From: Flavobacterium aquariorum
Lineage (GTDB): Bacteria > Bacteroidota > Bacteroidia > Flavobacteriales > Flavobacteriaceae
DNA length: 64,000 nucleotides
Direction: 5' to 3'
Assembly (NCBI RefSeq): GCF_003254745.1
Contig: NZ_QKXH01000003.1
Span: forward strand, 248,001-312,000
In this document: in pieces, positions 25,995 to 34,178 of the stretch
Numbering within the stretch: the first letter of the stretch is position 1
Layout of the letters: every line of letters starts with the position of its first letter
The notes under the pieces: generated by a model
What the model was told of the DNA's origin: nothing
Databases searched by the model: none
Seen by the model: only the letters and a program-made list of their open reading frames with translations
Program-made: the position numbers and the translations under genes

Positions 25995-27221
25995 ATGCAA
26001 GCAAACGATTTACTACACTTAGCAGAACAATTTGGAAGTCCACTTTATGTGTATGATGCCGAAAAAATACAATCCCAGTATAATCGATTAACGAAGGCTT
26101 TTTCTAAAGTTCCTAATTTACGCATCAATTACGCAATGAAAGCATTGTCTAATGTTGCCATACTCCAATTATTGAGAGATATGGGATCTGGATTAGATAC
26201 TGTTTCTATACAAGAAGTACTGTTAGGTTTACATGCTGGTTATGCACCAGAAAAAATATTTTACACTCCAAATGGTGTATCTCTTGAAGAAATTGAAGAA
26301 GTACATGCACTAGGAGTTCAAATCAACATTGACAACTTATCTATATTAGAGCAATTTGGTGCAAAACATCCACACGTTCCGGTTTGTATTCGTATCAACC
26401 CACACGTAATGGCAGGCGGAAATGCCAATATTTCGGTAGGACATATTGATAGTAAATTTGGGATATCTGTTCATCAATTGCCTCATTTGGTTCGTATCGT
26501 TGAAAATACAAATATGAACATAGTAGGTATTCACATGCATACCGGTTCAGACATATTGGATATTGAAGTATTTTTATATGCTGCCGAAATTTTATTTGAC
26601 GCCGCCAAAAACTTCAAAAATCTAGAATTTTTAGATTTCGGAAGTGGATTTAAAGTCCCTTATAAAAAAGATGATATTGCTACTGACATTGACGAATTAG
26701 GTAAAAAATTATCAAAAAGATTCAACGCCTTCTGTACTGAATATGGTAAAGATTTGACTCTAATATTTGAGCCAGGTAAATTTTTAGTAAGTGAAGCCGG
26801 ATTCTTTTTGGCTAAAGTAAATGTTGTTAAACAAACAACTTCAACTGTATTTGCAGGTATTGACAGTGGTTTCAATCATTTAATTAGACCAATGCTTTAT
26901 GGTTCACAACATTTTATAGAAAACATATCGAATCCTAAAGGAAAAGAGCGCTTTTACTCGGTTGTAGGATACATTTGTGAAACAGATACATTTGCAACCA
27001 ACAGAAGAATTTCTGAAATTAAAGAAGGAGATATTTTATGTTTCCGCAATGCTGGAGCGTATTGCTTCTCAATGTCTTCCAACTACAATTCAAGATACAA
27101 ACCTGCAGAGGTTTTATGGATGAATGGACAAGGGTATTTAATTAGAGCTCATGAAAAATTCGAAGACTTACTTCAAAATCAAATTCCGTTGCCTGTAGCT
27201 GCTACTGCTGCAACAGTTTAA
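25995..27221 (+). CDS. lysA: Diaminopimelate decarboxylase
   Basis: PLP enzyme that decarboxylates meso-diaminopimelate to lysine, the last step of the pathway. The PLP-binding lysine is Lys49 in NYAMKALSN. Later come HMHTGSDI, the glycine-rich phosphate loop FLDFGSGFKVPYK, EPGKFLVSEAG and the active-site VGYICETDTFA near the dimer interface. 408 residues is normal. It has its own promoter and a strong terminator, so it is monocistronic; no other lysine genes are in the window. The start at ATG 25995 is supported by the promoter position. Confidence 0.96.
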   Translation: MQANDLLHLAEQFGSPLYVYDAEKIQSQYNRLTKAFSKVPNLRINYAMKALSNVAILQLLRDMGSGLDTVSIQEVLLGLHAGYAPEKIFYTPNGVSLEEIEEVHALGVQINIDNLSILEQFGAKHPHVPVCIRINPHVMAGGNANISVGHIDSKFGISVHQLPHLVRIVENTNMNIVGIHMHTGSDILDIEVFLYAAEILFDAAKNFKNLEFLDFGSGFKVPYKKDDIATDIDELGKKLSKRFNAFCTEYGKDLTLIFEPGKFLVSEAGFFLAKVNVVKQTTSTVFAGIDSGFNHLIRPMLYGSQHFIENISNPKGKERFYSVVGYICETDTFATNRRISEIKEGDILCFRNAGAYCFSMSSNYNSRYKPAEVLWMNGQGYLIRAHEKFEDLLQNQIPLPVAATAATV

Positions 27222-27224
27222 AAT

Positions 27225-27269
27225 AAAAAATCCCGTCTCGTCCTAAAAAGGCGAGACGGGATTTTTTTT
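27225..27269. terminator. Strong bidirectional terminator between lysA and the cytochrome gene
   Basis: Long GC-core stem: 27225-27240 (AAAAAATCCCGTCTCG) pairs with 27252-27267; an inner CCT/AGG pair closes on an AAAA loop, and a T-run reaches 27269. The A-run on the left gives a U-tract on the minus strand too, so it can serve the convergent cytochrome c gene. Its GTCTCGTC core resembles the inverted repeat at 429-472. Confidence 0.9.
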
Positions 27270-27280
27270 AAAACACATCG

Positions 27281-28249
27281 CTAAAGATTAGTAAACTTCT
27301 CAACACTATTTTGTATTGGTTTTATCGTTTTCAAATAGGCATAAATTGCTTTTAAATCTTTTTCCTTCATCCCACCATACATTGTCCAAGGCATAACAGT
27401 ATTAAAATTCCCTTTCGAAACTTTAGTGGATACATAAGTACTATCCGCATATGATTTAAAGCGTTTTACAAAGTCAGTTTCAGACCATTTCCCAATTCCA
27501 GTAGCTTTATCTTGAGTAATATTGGCCGAACGTGCGATACCACCAGTAATCATTGGAAACTCAAAACCACCTGCCAATTCCATGCCTTCAATAGGTTTTC
27601 CTTTTTCTTGTTTCGTATGGCATTCTGAGCAAGAAGCAGCATTGAATAAATAACCACCGTAAGCAACAGTGTCACTTTCATTTGGTTTATTGGAAAAATG
27701 AGGCTCCTTTGGAAGGGTGTTAATTACAAAATTCATTGGAAAATCGGCCTTTGATTCGGGAACTACATTTTCAATAGGTTTCAAGGATCTCAAATACACG
27801 ATAATAGATTCCAAATCATCTTTATCCATTCGCCCAAAATGAGGATGTGGCATTATTGGAAACAAAGCTTCACCATTTTTTGAAACACCATTAGCAATTG
27901 CTCTCAAAACTTCTCCATCTGTCCAATCACCAATACCAGAAGGCGTAATGTTTTTTGCATAAAAACTGCCCGGAAAACCAAATCTTTGATCGAAAACTTC
28001 ACCTCCTTTTCCTATAGTCCCATCTACCAATGGTCCCGAAAATTCATTCCAATTACGAGTGGAATGACAATCAATACAAACGCAAACATGGGTTGCAAGA
28101 TACTTTCCTCGTTCCAATCGACTTGCCGTTGGTTTAACATTCAGATATTCTATTTTCCCAACATTAGGCAAAGCAAATTTTACATACAATAAAATAGCCA
28201 TCACCGATAAGACAAGCAGCAACAAAACTCTTTTAATAATTTTCTTCAT
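27281..28249 (-). CDS. Membrane-anchored diheme cytochrome c
   Basis: An uncleaved N-terminal helix (about residues 8-26) should anchor the protein, with two cytochrome c domains in the periplasm. Heme-binding motifs are C58-I-D-C-H62 and C207-S-E-C-H211; possible distal Met ligands are in MPHPHFG and MPWTMYGG. A spare Cys (C56) just before the first motif is unusual. 322 residues and the tandem-domain layout resemble small electron carriers paired with dehydrogenases or oxidases, but none is encoded nearby. A -7 box TATTTTTG lies ~60 bp upstream. The redox partner is unknown. Confidence 0.85.
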   Translation of the reverse strand: MKKIIKRVLLLLVLSVMAILLYVKFALPNVGKIEYLNVKPTASRLERGKYLATHVCVCIDCHSTRNWNEFSGPLVDGTIGKGGEVFDQRFGFPGSFYAKNITPSGIGDWTDGEVLRAIANGVSKNGEALFPIMPHPHFGRMDKDDLESIIVYLRSLKPIENVVPESKADFPMNFVINTLPKEPHFSNKPNESDTVAYGGYLFNAASCSECHTKQEKGKPIEGMELAGGFEFPMITGGIARSANITQDKATGIGKWSETDFVKRFKSYADSTYVSTKVSKGNFNTVMPWTMYGGMKEKDLKAIYAYLKTIKPIQNSVEKFTNL

Positions 28250-28310
28250 AATTCTTATCTATATCAACAAAAAAATTAAAATTTAACAGTTTTACATAGT
28301 AATATTATTT

Positions 28311-28318
28311 CAAAAATA
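28311..28318 (-). promoter_or_regulatory. -7 box TATTTTTG for the cytochrome c gene
   Basis: Reads TATTTTTG on the minus strand about 62 bp before the start codon. No proper -33 element is seen. Confidence 0.4.
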
Positions 28319-28340
28319 AGAAAAAAAGTTATAAAACTAA

Positions 28341-28370
28341 AAATCCCATTCGTGGAAACGAATGGGATTT
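28341..28370 (-). terminator. Terminator after pafA
   Basis: A 13-bp perfect stem (28341-28353 with 28358-28370, core ATCCCATTCGT) closes on a 4-nt loop. On the minus strand a T-rich but interrupted stretch follows. It lies 20 bp beyond the pafA stop and separates it from the cytochrome gene. Confidence 0.75.
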
Positions 28371-28390
28371 AAAATACCGAAAATAATCAA

Positions 28391-30007
28391 TTATTTTTTA
28401 ACAAACAATTCTTCTAACACTTGAGATTCTGAACCATTTGGGGTAGTAATCTTTAACATTTTAGAAAGCGTAGGTGCTATTTCTGTTATGTATTCTTTTT
28501 TATTTGACTCTCCTTGCGGAACATGCCATCCGTAAAAAAGTAAAGGCACATTAGTATCATAACTATTAGGAGTTCCGTGCGTAGTACCCGTTTCTATACT
28601 TTCCAAATACCCTGCACCTTCAACAATAACAAGATCTCCATTTTGTTTAGGATCAAATCCTTTAAAAATAAAATTCAAGTAATAATCTTGTCCTGTAGCA
28701 GCCAAAATCTCTTCCTCTGTATAAACTCTTTTTACATACACTTGCGTCATTAAAAAATCTTTGAAACTTTGTTTAACTTTAGTTAATTCCAAACCTTTTT
28801 CCTTAATAACCTCCCTGTTTAAATAAACATTAAAATTTGAATAATTCAACACTAAATTAACGCCAAAAGTATCCATCGAAAACTTATTCAATGAAGCAAA
28901 AATATCCTTCGACGAAATATTAGTCACATTGTATTTATGATCCTTCAAATAAATCGGATTTTCGGCAACCGCATGATCCGCAGTTAAGAAAACTAAGTAA
29001 TTATCCTTACCGACCGTTTTATCCAAATAATCCAAAAATGCAGCAATGGTAATATCCAAACGCAAATAAGTATCTTGAATCTCCATAGATCTTGGACCAA
29101 AAGTATGCCCAACATAATCAGTTGAAGAAAAACTTACTGTCAAGAAATCTGTAATATTGTCTTTCCCCAATTCTTCTTTATCAATGGCTCTCATGGCTAA
29201 TTCAGCCAAAAAATCATTTCCAAATGGAGTGCTCTTCAAGATTTCCATTCCAGTCTCTTTATAAATCTTATTCAAATCATAAGGAAATACCGGAGGCAAC
29301 GATTTGTCTAATCTTCCTTCATATGGATTATTATCAGGCAAACTTTCGTTGTACGTATCAATCGGCTTCAACAAACTCCATCCTTTCTGAATATATTTCA
29401 TATAATTCTTTTCACTGTTGAACTGAGTAACCCAATCTGGCATTTTATCCCCATAAAAACTACTTGAAATAAACGCTCCCGATTTAGTACACCAAAATGC
29501 CCAATTCGCAAAATGGCCCGCTGGCAAAATAGCTCCACGATCTTTAATACTCAAACCAATCACTTTCCCATTAAAGTTAGTTGCCATTCGCAATTCATCA
29601 GTAATTGTAGTACTCAAAAGGTTTTTTGGAGACATCGCCCCTTCTTTTTCAGTACCTTCAACTAGCGTTTTAACGCTGGCATCATCCGTGCAATACATGT
29701 TTTTTCCCGCAGAACGAATGTACCAATCGTTGCCAATGATTCCATGCACAGCAGGTGTCGTACCTGTGTAGATGGAAGCATGTCCAGGAGCAGTAAACGT
29801 AGGTACATAATTATAATTCATATTATAAAAAGTAAACCCTTTGTCCATCAGTCTTTTAAAACCATTATTTGAAAAATCATCCGAAAAACGATACAAATAC
29901 TCCATTTTCATTTGATCTACAACGATTCCAACAACCAATTTAGGGCGCTGTTGTGCTTGACTACTAATAGAAAAAACACATACTAAAAACAAAACAATTT
30001 TTCTCAT
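28391..30007 (-). CDS. pafA: Phosphate-insensitive alkaline phosphatase PafA
   Basis: Exported (signal MRKIVLFLVCVFSISSQAQ) alkaline phosphatase of the PafA type, releasing phosphate from organic monoesters and not inhibited by phosphate in characterised relatives. Key residues line up with Elizabethkingia PafA at a constant offset of seven: metal ligand Asp31, nucleophile Thr72 (PTFTAPGHAS), Asn93 (IIGNDWY), and Lys155 and Arg157 (SIKDRGA). Further metal ligands fit STDYVGHTFGP and TADHAVAENP. 538 residues is right for the family. It ends with a terminator and has its own -7 box (30028-30035), so it is a single-gene unit. No pho-regulator gene is nearby. Confidence 0.93.
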   Translation of the reverse strand: MRKIVLFLVCVFSISSQAQQRPKLVVGIVVDQMKMEYLYRFSDDFSNNGFKRLMDKGFTFYNMNYNYVPTFTAPGHASIYTGTTPAVHGIIGNDWYIRSAGKNMYCTDDASVKTLVEGTEKEGAMSPKNLLSTTITDELRMATNFNGKVIGLSIKDRGAILPAGHFANWAFWCTKSGAFISSSFYGDKMPDWVTQFNSEKNYMKYIQKGWSLLKPIDTYNESLPDNNPYEGRLDKSLPPVFPYDLNKIYKETGMEILKSTPFGNDFLAELAMRAIDKEELGKDNITDFLTVSFSSTDYVGHTFGPRSMEIQDTYLRLDITIAAFLDYLDKTVGKDNYLVFLTADHAVAENPIYLKDHKYNVTNISSKDIFASLNKFSMDTFGVNLVLNYSNFNVYLNREVIKEKGLELTKVKQSFKDFLMTQVYVKRVYTEEEILAATGQDYYLNFIFKGFDPKQNGDLVIVEGAGYLESIETGTTHGTPNSYDTNVPLLFYGWHVPQGESNKKEYITEIAPTLSKMLKITTPNGSESQVLEELFVKK

Positions 30008-30027
30008 AATAAATTTTTAATAGTACA

Positions 30028-30035
30028 CAAAAATA
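30028..30035 (-). promoter_or_regulatory. -7 box TATTTTTG for pafA
   Basis: TATTTTTG on the minus strand, 20 bp before the start codon. No good -33 TTG within 23 nt. Confidence 0.4.
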
Positions 30036-30130
30036 CACTTTATCTTGTAAAAAAAGTCTAAAACAAAATAACTAATACAATAAATTAACCCATTAATAAC
30101 CAAAAATTAGTAAATCATCAAAATAATCTG

Positions 30131-30245
30131 GGCGTGACACCACTAGGGAAAGAGGCCAACTCAACTTTGCGGGTATTCGGCCTCTTTCCCTAATGTTGTC
30201 GGGCTATTCGCGCTACTTCGGTAGCTAGCTTCTATCCCTCACGCA
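30131..30245. repeat. GC-rich palindromic intergenic element
   Basis: A perfect 14-bp inverted repeat (30144-30157 with 30179-30192, core GGGAAAGAGGCC) has a 21-nt loop, extended outside by GACACCA versus TGTTGTC with one mismatch. It is followed by a non-coding stretch containing CGGGCTATTCGCGCTACTTCG and ending near CTATCCCTCACGC. The base composition stands out from the AT-rich flanks, and no ORF or T-run is present. I recall similar stretches scattered in Flavobacterium genomes; this must be checked by search. Confidence 0.6.
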
Positions 30246-30313
30246 CTGCAATCGAGAACTTTTGGAGAAATTAAGAACTTTCATTTTCATAAGCTAAAAC
30301 AAAAAATAAATAT

Positions 30314-30321
30314 TAAATTTG
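30314..30321 (+). promoter_or_regulatory. -7 box TAAATTTG before the methyltransferase
   Basis: This TAnnTTTG match overlaps the in-frame TTG at 30319, which argues that the TTG is part of a promoter rather than a start codon and that translation begins at ATG 30340. Confidence 0.45.
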
Positions 30322-30339
30322 AATATAAAACCACTGACT

Positions 30340-31119
30340 ATGAACATGTACGACAACGAAAATACCGTTCAAAAATCATTTGATGACACTTATTTATCCG
30401 AAGATCTATTACAAGCCCAATGGGCCGAATTTACGGAACTCAAAAAAGTTATATCCGAAGTATATTTAAAAAAAGGAAGTCCACTTACCCTTTTGGACAT
30501 TGGAATAGGAAGTGCAAGAATAGCACGTCATTTAAGTGCCATTCCCGAAATGTGGAAGATGATTGAAAACTACGAAGGTACAGATAATGCCGAAGCCTGT
30601 ATAAAACTTTCACAGGCAACAGCCGAAGAACTGCACATTGAAGACAAACTAAAAGTACATCTACTCGATGCTGTCAATTTAAATCAGCTGCAGAAAAAAT
30701 ATGATTTAATCATTTGTACTTGGTTTACTCCTGGCAATTTTTATCCCGATAATTTCCCTTTCAATGAGTATAATGATTCTCATAAAAGATTGGATTTATC
30801 AAAGAATGAAAAATTTACAACTATTTTTTCAAATGCTTATTCTTTACTACAACCAAATGGAGAAATAATTCTTGGCGCCTGCTACATTGACAATGACAAC
30901 ACCCGAAAAAAACAGGAGCAATCCTATCAAAAAATGGGAATGAAAATAATCACAAATACCAGCGATAGCTTTACTGCTACCAAAGAACAATTTTGGTCGC
31001 AAAGATTTACCCAAGAAAAAATTAAAAACTATTTACCGTTTGTAAAACCTGAAAATATAATTTTCACGCCTCTTGACCCTTATGATTATGCGATGCAAAT
31101 CAGGATTAAAAAAGAGTAG
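30340..31119 (+). CDS. Class I SAM-dependent methyltransferase, substrate unknown
   Basis: A 259-residue cytoplasmic protein starting at ATG 30340; the upstream TTG is rejected because it lies in a -7 box. Motif I is LTLLDIGIGSARIARHL, followed by an acidic motif II-like region (EGTDNAEACI) and motif IV/post-IV (YDLIICTWFTPGNF), where the usual N/D-PPY of nucleic acid methylases is absent. That points to a small-molecule or protein methyltransferase rather than a DNA methylase. The C-terminal third is beta/alpha and ends DYAMQIRIKKE. It is convergent with the next gene, with an 11-bp gap. I cannot name a substrate. Confidence 0.75.
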   Translation: MNMYDNENTVQKSFDDTYLSEDLLQAQWAEFTELKKVISEVYLKKGSPLTLLDIGIGSARIARHLSAIPEMWKMIENYEGTDNAEACIKLSQATAEELHIEDKLKVHLLDAVNLNQLQKKYDLIICTWFTPGNFYPDNFPFNEYNDSHKRLDLSKNEKFTTIFSNAYSLLQPNGEIILGACYIDNDNTRKKQEQSYQKMGMKIITNTSDSFTATKEQFWSQRFTQEKIKNYLPFVKPENIIFTPLDPYDYAMQIRIKKE

Positions 31120-31130
31120 TCAACTTTTTT

Positions 31131-31544
31131 TTATTCAAAATTAACAATATTGTAAGCGAATACCCTATCTTCATATTTAACATATAACTGTTTCCTGTTA
31201 TCTTGTTTTTTTCGGGTAATAAAGGAAAGAGTACAATCTTCTCCATTATTATCTTTACAAACAAATGGATAAACAAGATCAGTTGCGCTTTCTTCGGCAG
31301 GAAGAGATTCTATAATTTCAAACAACTGAATTACTTCCGAATAAATCACAATTCTATTTTTGTTGGTATCCAAATTTACCAATATACTCACTGGTTTTAA
31401 TTCGCTCCAATCACCAAATTTGCTTTTCCCCTCTTTTACTGAAACACTTAACCCCGTTGTTTTGAATTTATAGGATTGACTAAATCCATAATTCAATCCA
31501 AAAAAAAGGAACAATAATATAGACCCTATTTTTAACTTACTCAT
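31131..31544 (-). CDS. Small secreted protein of unknown function
   Basis: A 137-residue exported protein: signal peptide MSKLKIGSILLFLFFGLNYGFSQ, then a compact, mostly beta region with two cysteines (FVCKDNNGEDCTL) that could form a disulfide once exported. No catalytic motif is recognisable. The composition and signal are normal for the genome. A TACATTTG -7 box lies just upstream (31574-31567 on the minus strand), so it may have its own promoter even though it is 36 bp behind the upstream gene. Confidence 0.6.
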   Translation of the reverse strand: MSKLKIGSILLFLFFGLNYGFSQSYKFKTTGLSVSVKEGKSKFGDWSELKPVSILVNLDTNKNRIVIYSEVIQLFEIIESLPAEESATDLVYPFVCKDNNGEDCTLSFITRKKQDNRKQLYVKYEDRVFAYNIVNFE

Positions 31545-31580
31545 TATCTTAAAATTTGCATGAAAACAAATGTAATAATT

Positions 31581-32525
31581 TTAAAAACCAAATGAAACTA
31601 CTTCTCGCTTTGCTTGTTCAAATTCGGCAATCATCTCATTTACTATATCTTTTGCCGGCAATATTTCTTTGATTAGCCCCGCTATTTGACCAATTTCCAA
31701 TTCACCTTCAATCAAATCCCCTTCAAACATTCCTCTTTTTGCTCTAGCCCTTCCTAGTAGACTAGCCAATTCTTCTTTAGTCGGACATTTTTCATACAAT
31801 TTCTGTACATCTTGATAAAATTTATTTTTAATCAACCGCACTGGCGCAAGTTCTTTCAGAGTCAACTGCGTATCACCTTCGTGAACCCCAATAATGGTTT
31901 CCTTAAATTTTTGATGTGAAGAAGACTCCAATGAAGCAGCAAATCTACTTCCCACTTGCACTCCATCTGCCCCAAGAACCATTGCGGCAAGCATTCCACG
32001 ACCTGTGGCTATCCCCCCCGCAGCAATTAGCGGAATAGAAATTTTATCTTTTACCATCGGAATCAAAGTAAAGGTCGTCGTTTCCTCGCGTCCATTGTGT
32101 CCACCAGCCTCAAATCCCTCGGCAACCACAGCATCAACCCCTGCATCTTGAGCTTTCAAGGCAAAAACAGAACTACTCACTACATGCACAACTGTTATTC
32201 CATTTGCTTTCAAAAAAGGAGTCCAGGTTTTAGGATTCCCTGCTGATGTAAAAACGATTTTAACTCCTTCATCGACAATAATTTTCATTATTTCTTCAAT
32301 ATTTGGATACAACATGGGAACATTGACACCAAATGGTTTATCAGTTGCTTTTTTACATTTTTGGATATGCTCTCTTAATATTTCTGGATACATAGAACCG
32401 GCACCAATCAAGCCCAATCCTCCTGCATTACTAACGGCGCTGGCTAATTTATAACCACTGTTCCAAATCATTCCTGCCTGGATAATAGGATATTTAATAT
32501 TGAAAAGACTTGTAATTTTGTTCAT
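31581..32525 (-). CDS. Nitronate monooxygenase / FabK-like flavoprotein
   Basis: A 314-residue FMN-dependent TIM-barrel enzyme of the 2-nitropropane dioxygenase family. The N-terminus YPIIQAGMIWNSGYKLASAVSNAGGLGLIG is the family hallmark. The FMN phosphate loop and catalytic segment follow as AEGFEAGGHNGREE, IPLIAAGGIATGRG and GADGVQVGSRFAAS. Members either oxidise nitroalkanes or act as enoyl-ACP reductase II (FabK); the sequence does not decide between them. It starts 13 bp after the subtilase gene, so it is probably in one transcript with mnmA and the protease. Confidence 0.87.
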   Translation of the reverse strand: MNKITSLFNIKYPIIQAGMIWNSGYKLASAVSNAGGLGLIGAGSMYPEILREHIQKCKKATDKPFGVNVPMLYPNIEEIMKIIVDEGVKIVFTSAGNPKTWTPFLKANGITVVHVVSSSVFALKAQDAGVDAVVAEGFEAGGHNGREETTTFTLIPMVKDKISIPLIAAGGIATGRGMLAAMVLGADGVQVGSRFAASLESSSHQKFKETIIGVHEGDTQLTLKELAPVRLIKNKFYQDVQKLYEKCPTKEELASLLGRARAKRGMFEGDLIEGELEIGQIAGLIKEILPAKDIVNEMIAEFEQAKREVVSFGF

Positions 32526-32538
32526 ATGTAAAAGTTAC

Positions 32539-34152
32539 TTATTGTTTGATTAGTTTTCCGGTAGTCACATTGCCATTACAATCTATTTCATAAATATAGA
32601 TTCCAGCTTGCAATGCTTTTAATGAAATAGTTGGCGAAGATTTAGTGATTATCTGTTCCCTTATTTTCTGACCTAATAATGAATAAACACGCAGAATACC
32701 TGTGTCAAAACTTTGGTAAAAAGAAACCGTACTTATATCAGTCGTTGGATTGGGATACAGAAAAACATCTTTTATAGAAAAATCATTAATTCCTAAGCCA
32801 TTGGACAAAGCCATGCTGAAATCAGGAATTCCGTACCCATACTGATTATTCGGCGAAGTATATCTATCGGCTGATTTCACAATTAAATCTTTAATTTCTT
32901 TATTGGTTTTATTTGGAAACGCTTGCCACAAGCAGGCCACCATTCCTGCCGTAATTGGACTCGAAAAAGAAGTCCCATTTGCCGTTACAATGTTCCCAGA
33001 GGAATCAGACAAAACCACTGCCTGACCTTGCGCCATAACATCTGGTTTTACTCTTCCGTCAAATGAAGGACCGATGGAACTAAAACTGGTTACCGTTTTG
33101 GCTGCATTTACCGCTCCCACAGTAAGTACAGAAATACCATCAGCAGGAACTGCAATATGAGGATTTACAGTAGCCCCTTCATTCCCTGCGGAAACCACTA
33201 CTATCATTCCTCGAGAAAAAGCAATTTCGGCACCACGTGTCATGAAGGCAGTTTTGCCATCCATATCATTATACGTATGATTGTAAGCCGTATTGTCAAA
33301 TTCAAAATAGCCCAATGAGGTATTAATAACATCCACTCCCAAACTATCTGCTTTCTCCGCTGCCTCCACCCAATAGGATTCTTCAACAGGGTTCTCGGTT
33401 GCAGCATCTTCTGTTCGAAACAAATAATAAGAAGCGTCTGGAGCAGTCCCAACAAGTGCACTATCCTTATATCCTCCCATAGAAGAGAGAACCATCGTAC
33501 CATGTGAATCTCCTGTGTAAAAATTAGCATTTCTGCTTACAAAATCATAACCTCCTAAAATTTGATTGTTAGCTTGTAGTTTTTGGAATGGTTGAGCAGC
33601 ATTAACTCCTGGAAAACCTGCATCCATGACCGCAATTAACATTCCCGAGCCCGTATAATTTTTCTGGTGTAATACATCACCATGAAGCATTTGAATTTGG
33701 TTGGCAGAACCACCGTAAGCAAAATCTGTTTTTATTTCCAGCTTTTTATTAACTGCTTTCATTTTATATAAAGCCGCTTTTTTTCCTGTCGTATTGAGTG
33801 ATTTATTTGCAAAATCAATTTTATCCACAAATGAGAAAGATTTCAGAGAATTGATAACTGTTTGTGCCCCGCGAATATGCAAAGCATTTAGCCACTTAGA
33901 TTTGGCCATAACAGTAATTCCGGAAACCCCTTTTATTTGATTAATAAAACTTGGATCAACAGGAATATCTTTCGAATCAAAAGGAATATTTTGCTTAGTT
34001 CTTCGATCTATGGCTCTTTGCGAAAACATCAACAAAGGATTGTCATAATAACTTTGAGAATTATTTTTGGCATTAAAATATACCCAAGCATCTTCTTGGG
34101 AAAATCCCACAAAACAGGAAAAGAACAAAATAACAACCACTATTTTTTTCAT
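32539..34152 (-). CDS. Secreted subtilisin-like serine protease with T9SS sorting tail
   Basis: I start at ATG 34152, giving signal MKKIVVVILFFSCFVGFSQ; the TTG at 34161 only adds three residues. After an N-terminal pro-region comes the peptidase S8 domain with catalytic Asp177 (AVMDAGFPG), His217 (GDSHGTMV) and Ser395 (NGTSFSSP). The last ~75 residues begin with LYPNPTTDISTVSF and end GNVTTGKLIKQ, the pattern of a type A T9SS sorting domain, so the protease should be secreted across the outer membrane or fixed to the surface. It is 26 bp behind mnmA and 13 bp ahead of the NMO-like gene. Its location in a tRNA-modification operon is probably accidental. Confidence 0.9.
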   Translation of the reverse strand: MKKIVVVILFFSCFVGFSQEDAWVYFNAKNNSQSYYDNPLLMFSQRAIDRRTKQNIPFDSKDIPVDPSFINQIKGVSGITVMAKSKWLNALHIRGAQTVINSLKSFSFVDKIDFANKSLNTTGKKAALYKMKAVNKKLEIKTDFAYGGSANQIQMLHGDVLHQKNYTGSGMLIAVMDAGFPGVNAAQPFQKLQANNQILGGYDFVSRNANFYTGDSHGTMVLSSMGGYKDSALVGTAPDASYYLFRTEDAATENPVEESYWVEAAEKADSLGVDVINTSLGYFEFDNTAYNHTYNDMDGKTAFMTRGAEIAFSRGMIVVVSAGNEGATVNPHIAVPADGISVLTVGAVNAAKTVTSFSSIGPSFDGRVKPDVMAQGQAVVLSDSSGNIVTANGTSFSSPITAGMVACLWQAFPNKTNKEIKDLIVKSADRYTSPNNQYGYGIPDFSMALSNGLGINDFSIKDVFLYPNPTTDISTVSFYQSFDTGILRVYSLLGQKIREQIITKSSPTISLKALQAGIYIYEIDCNGNVTTGKLIKQ

Positions 34153-34178
34153 GTTTTGCAACTAATTAAGTATCTAGC

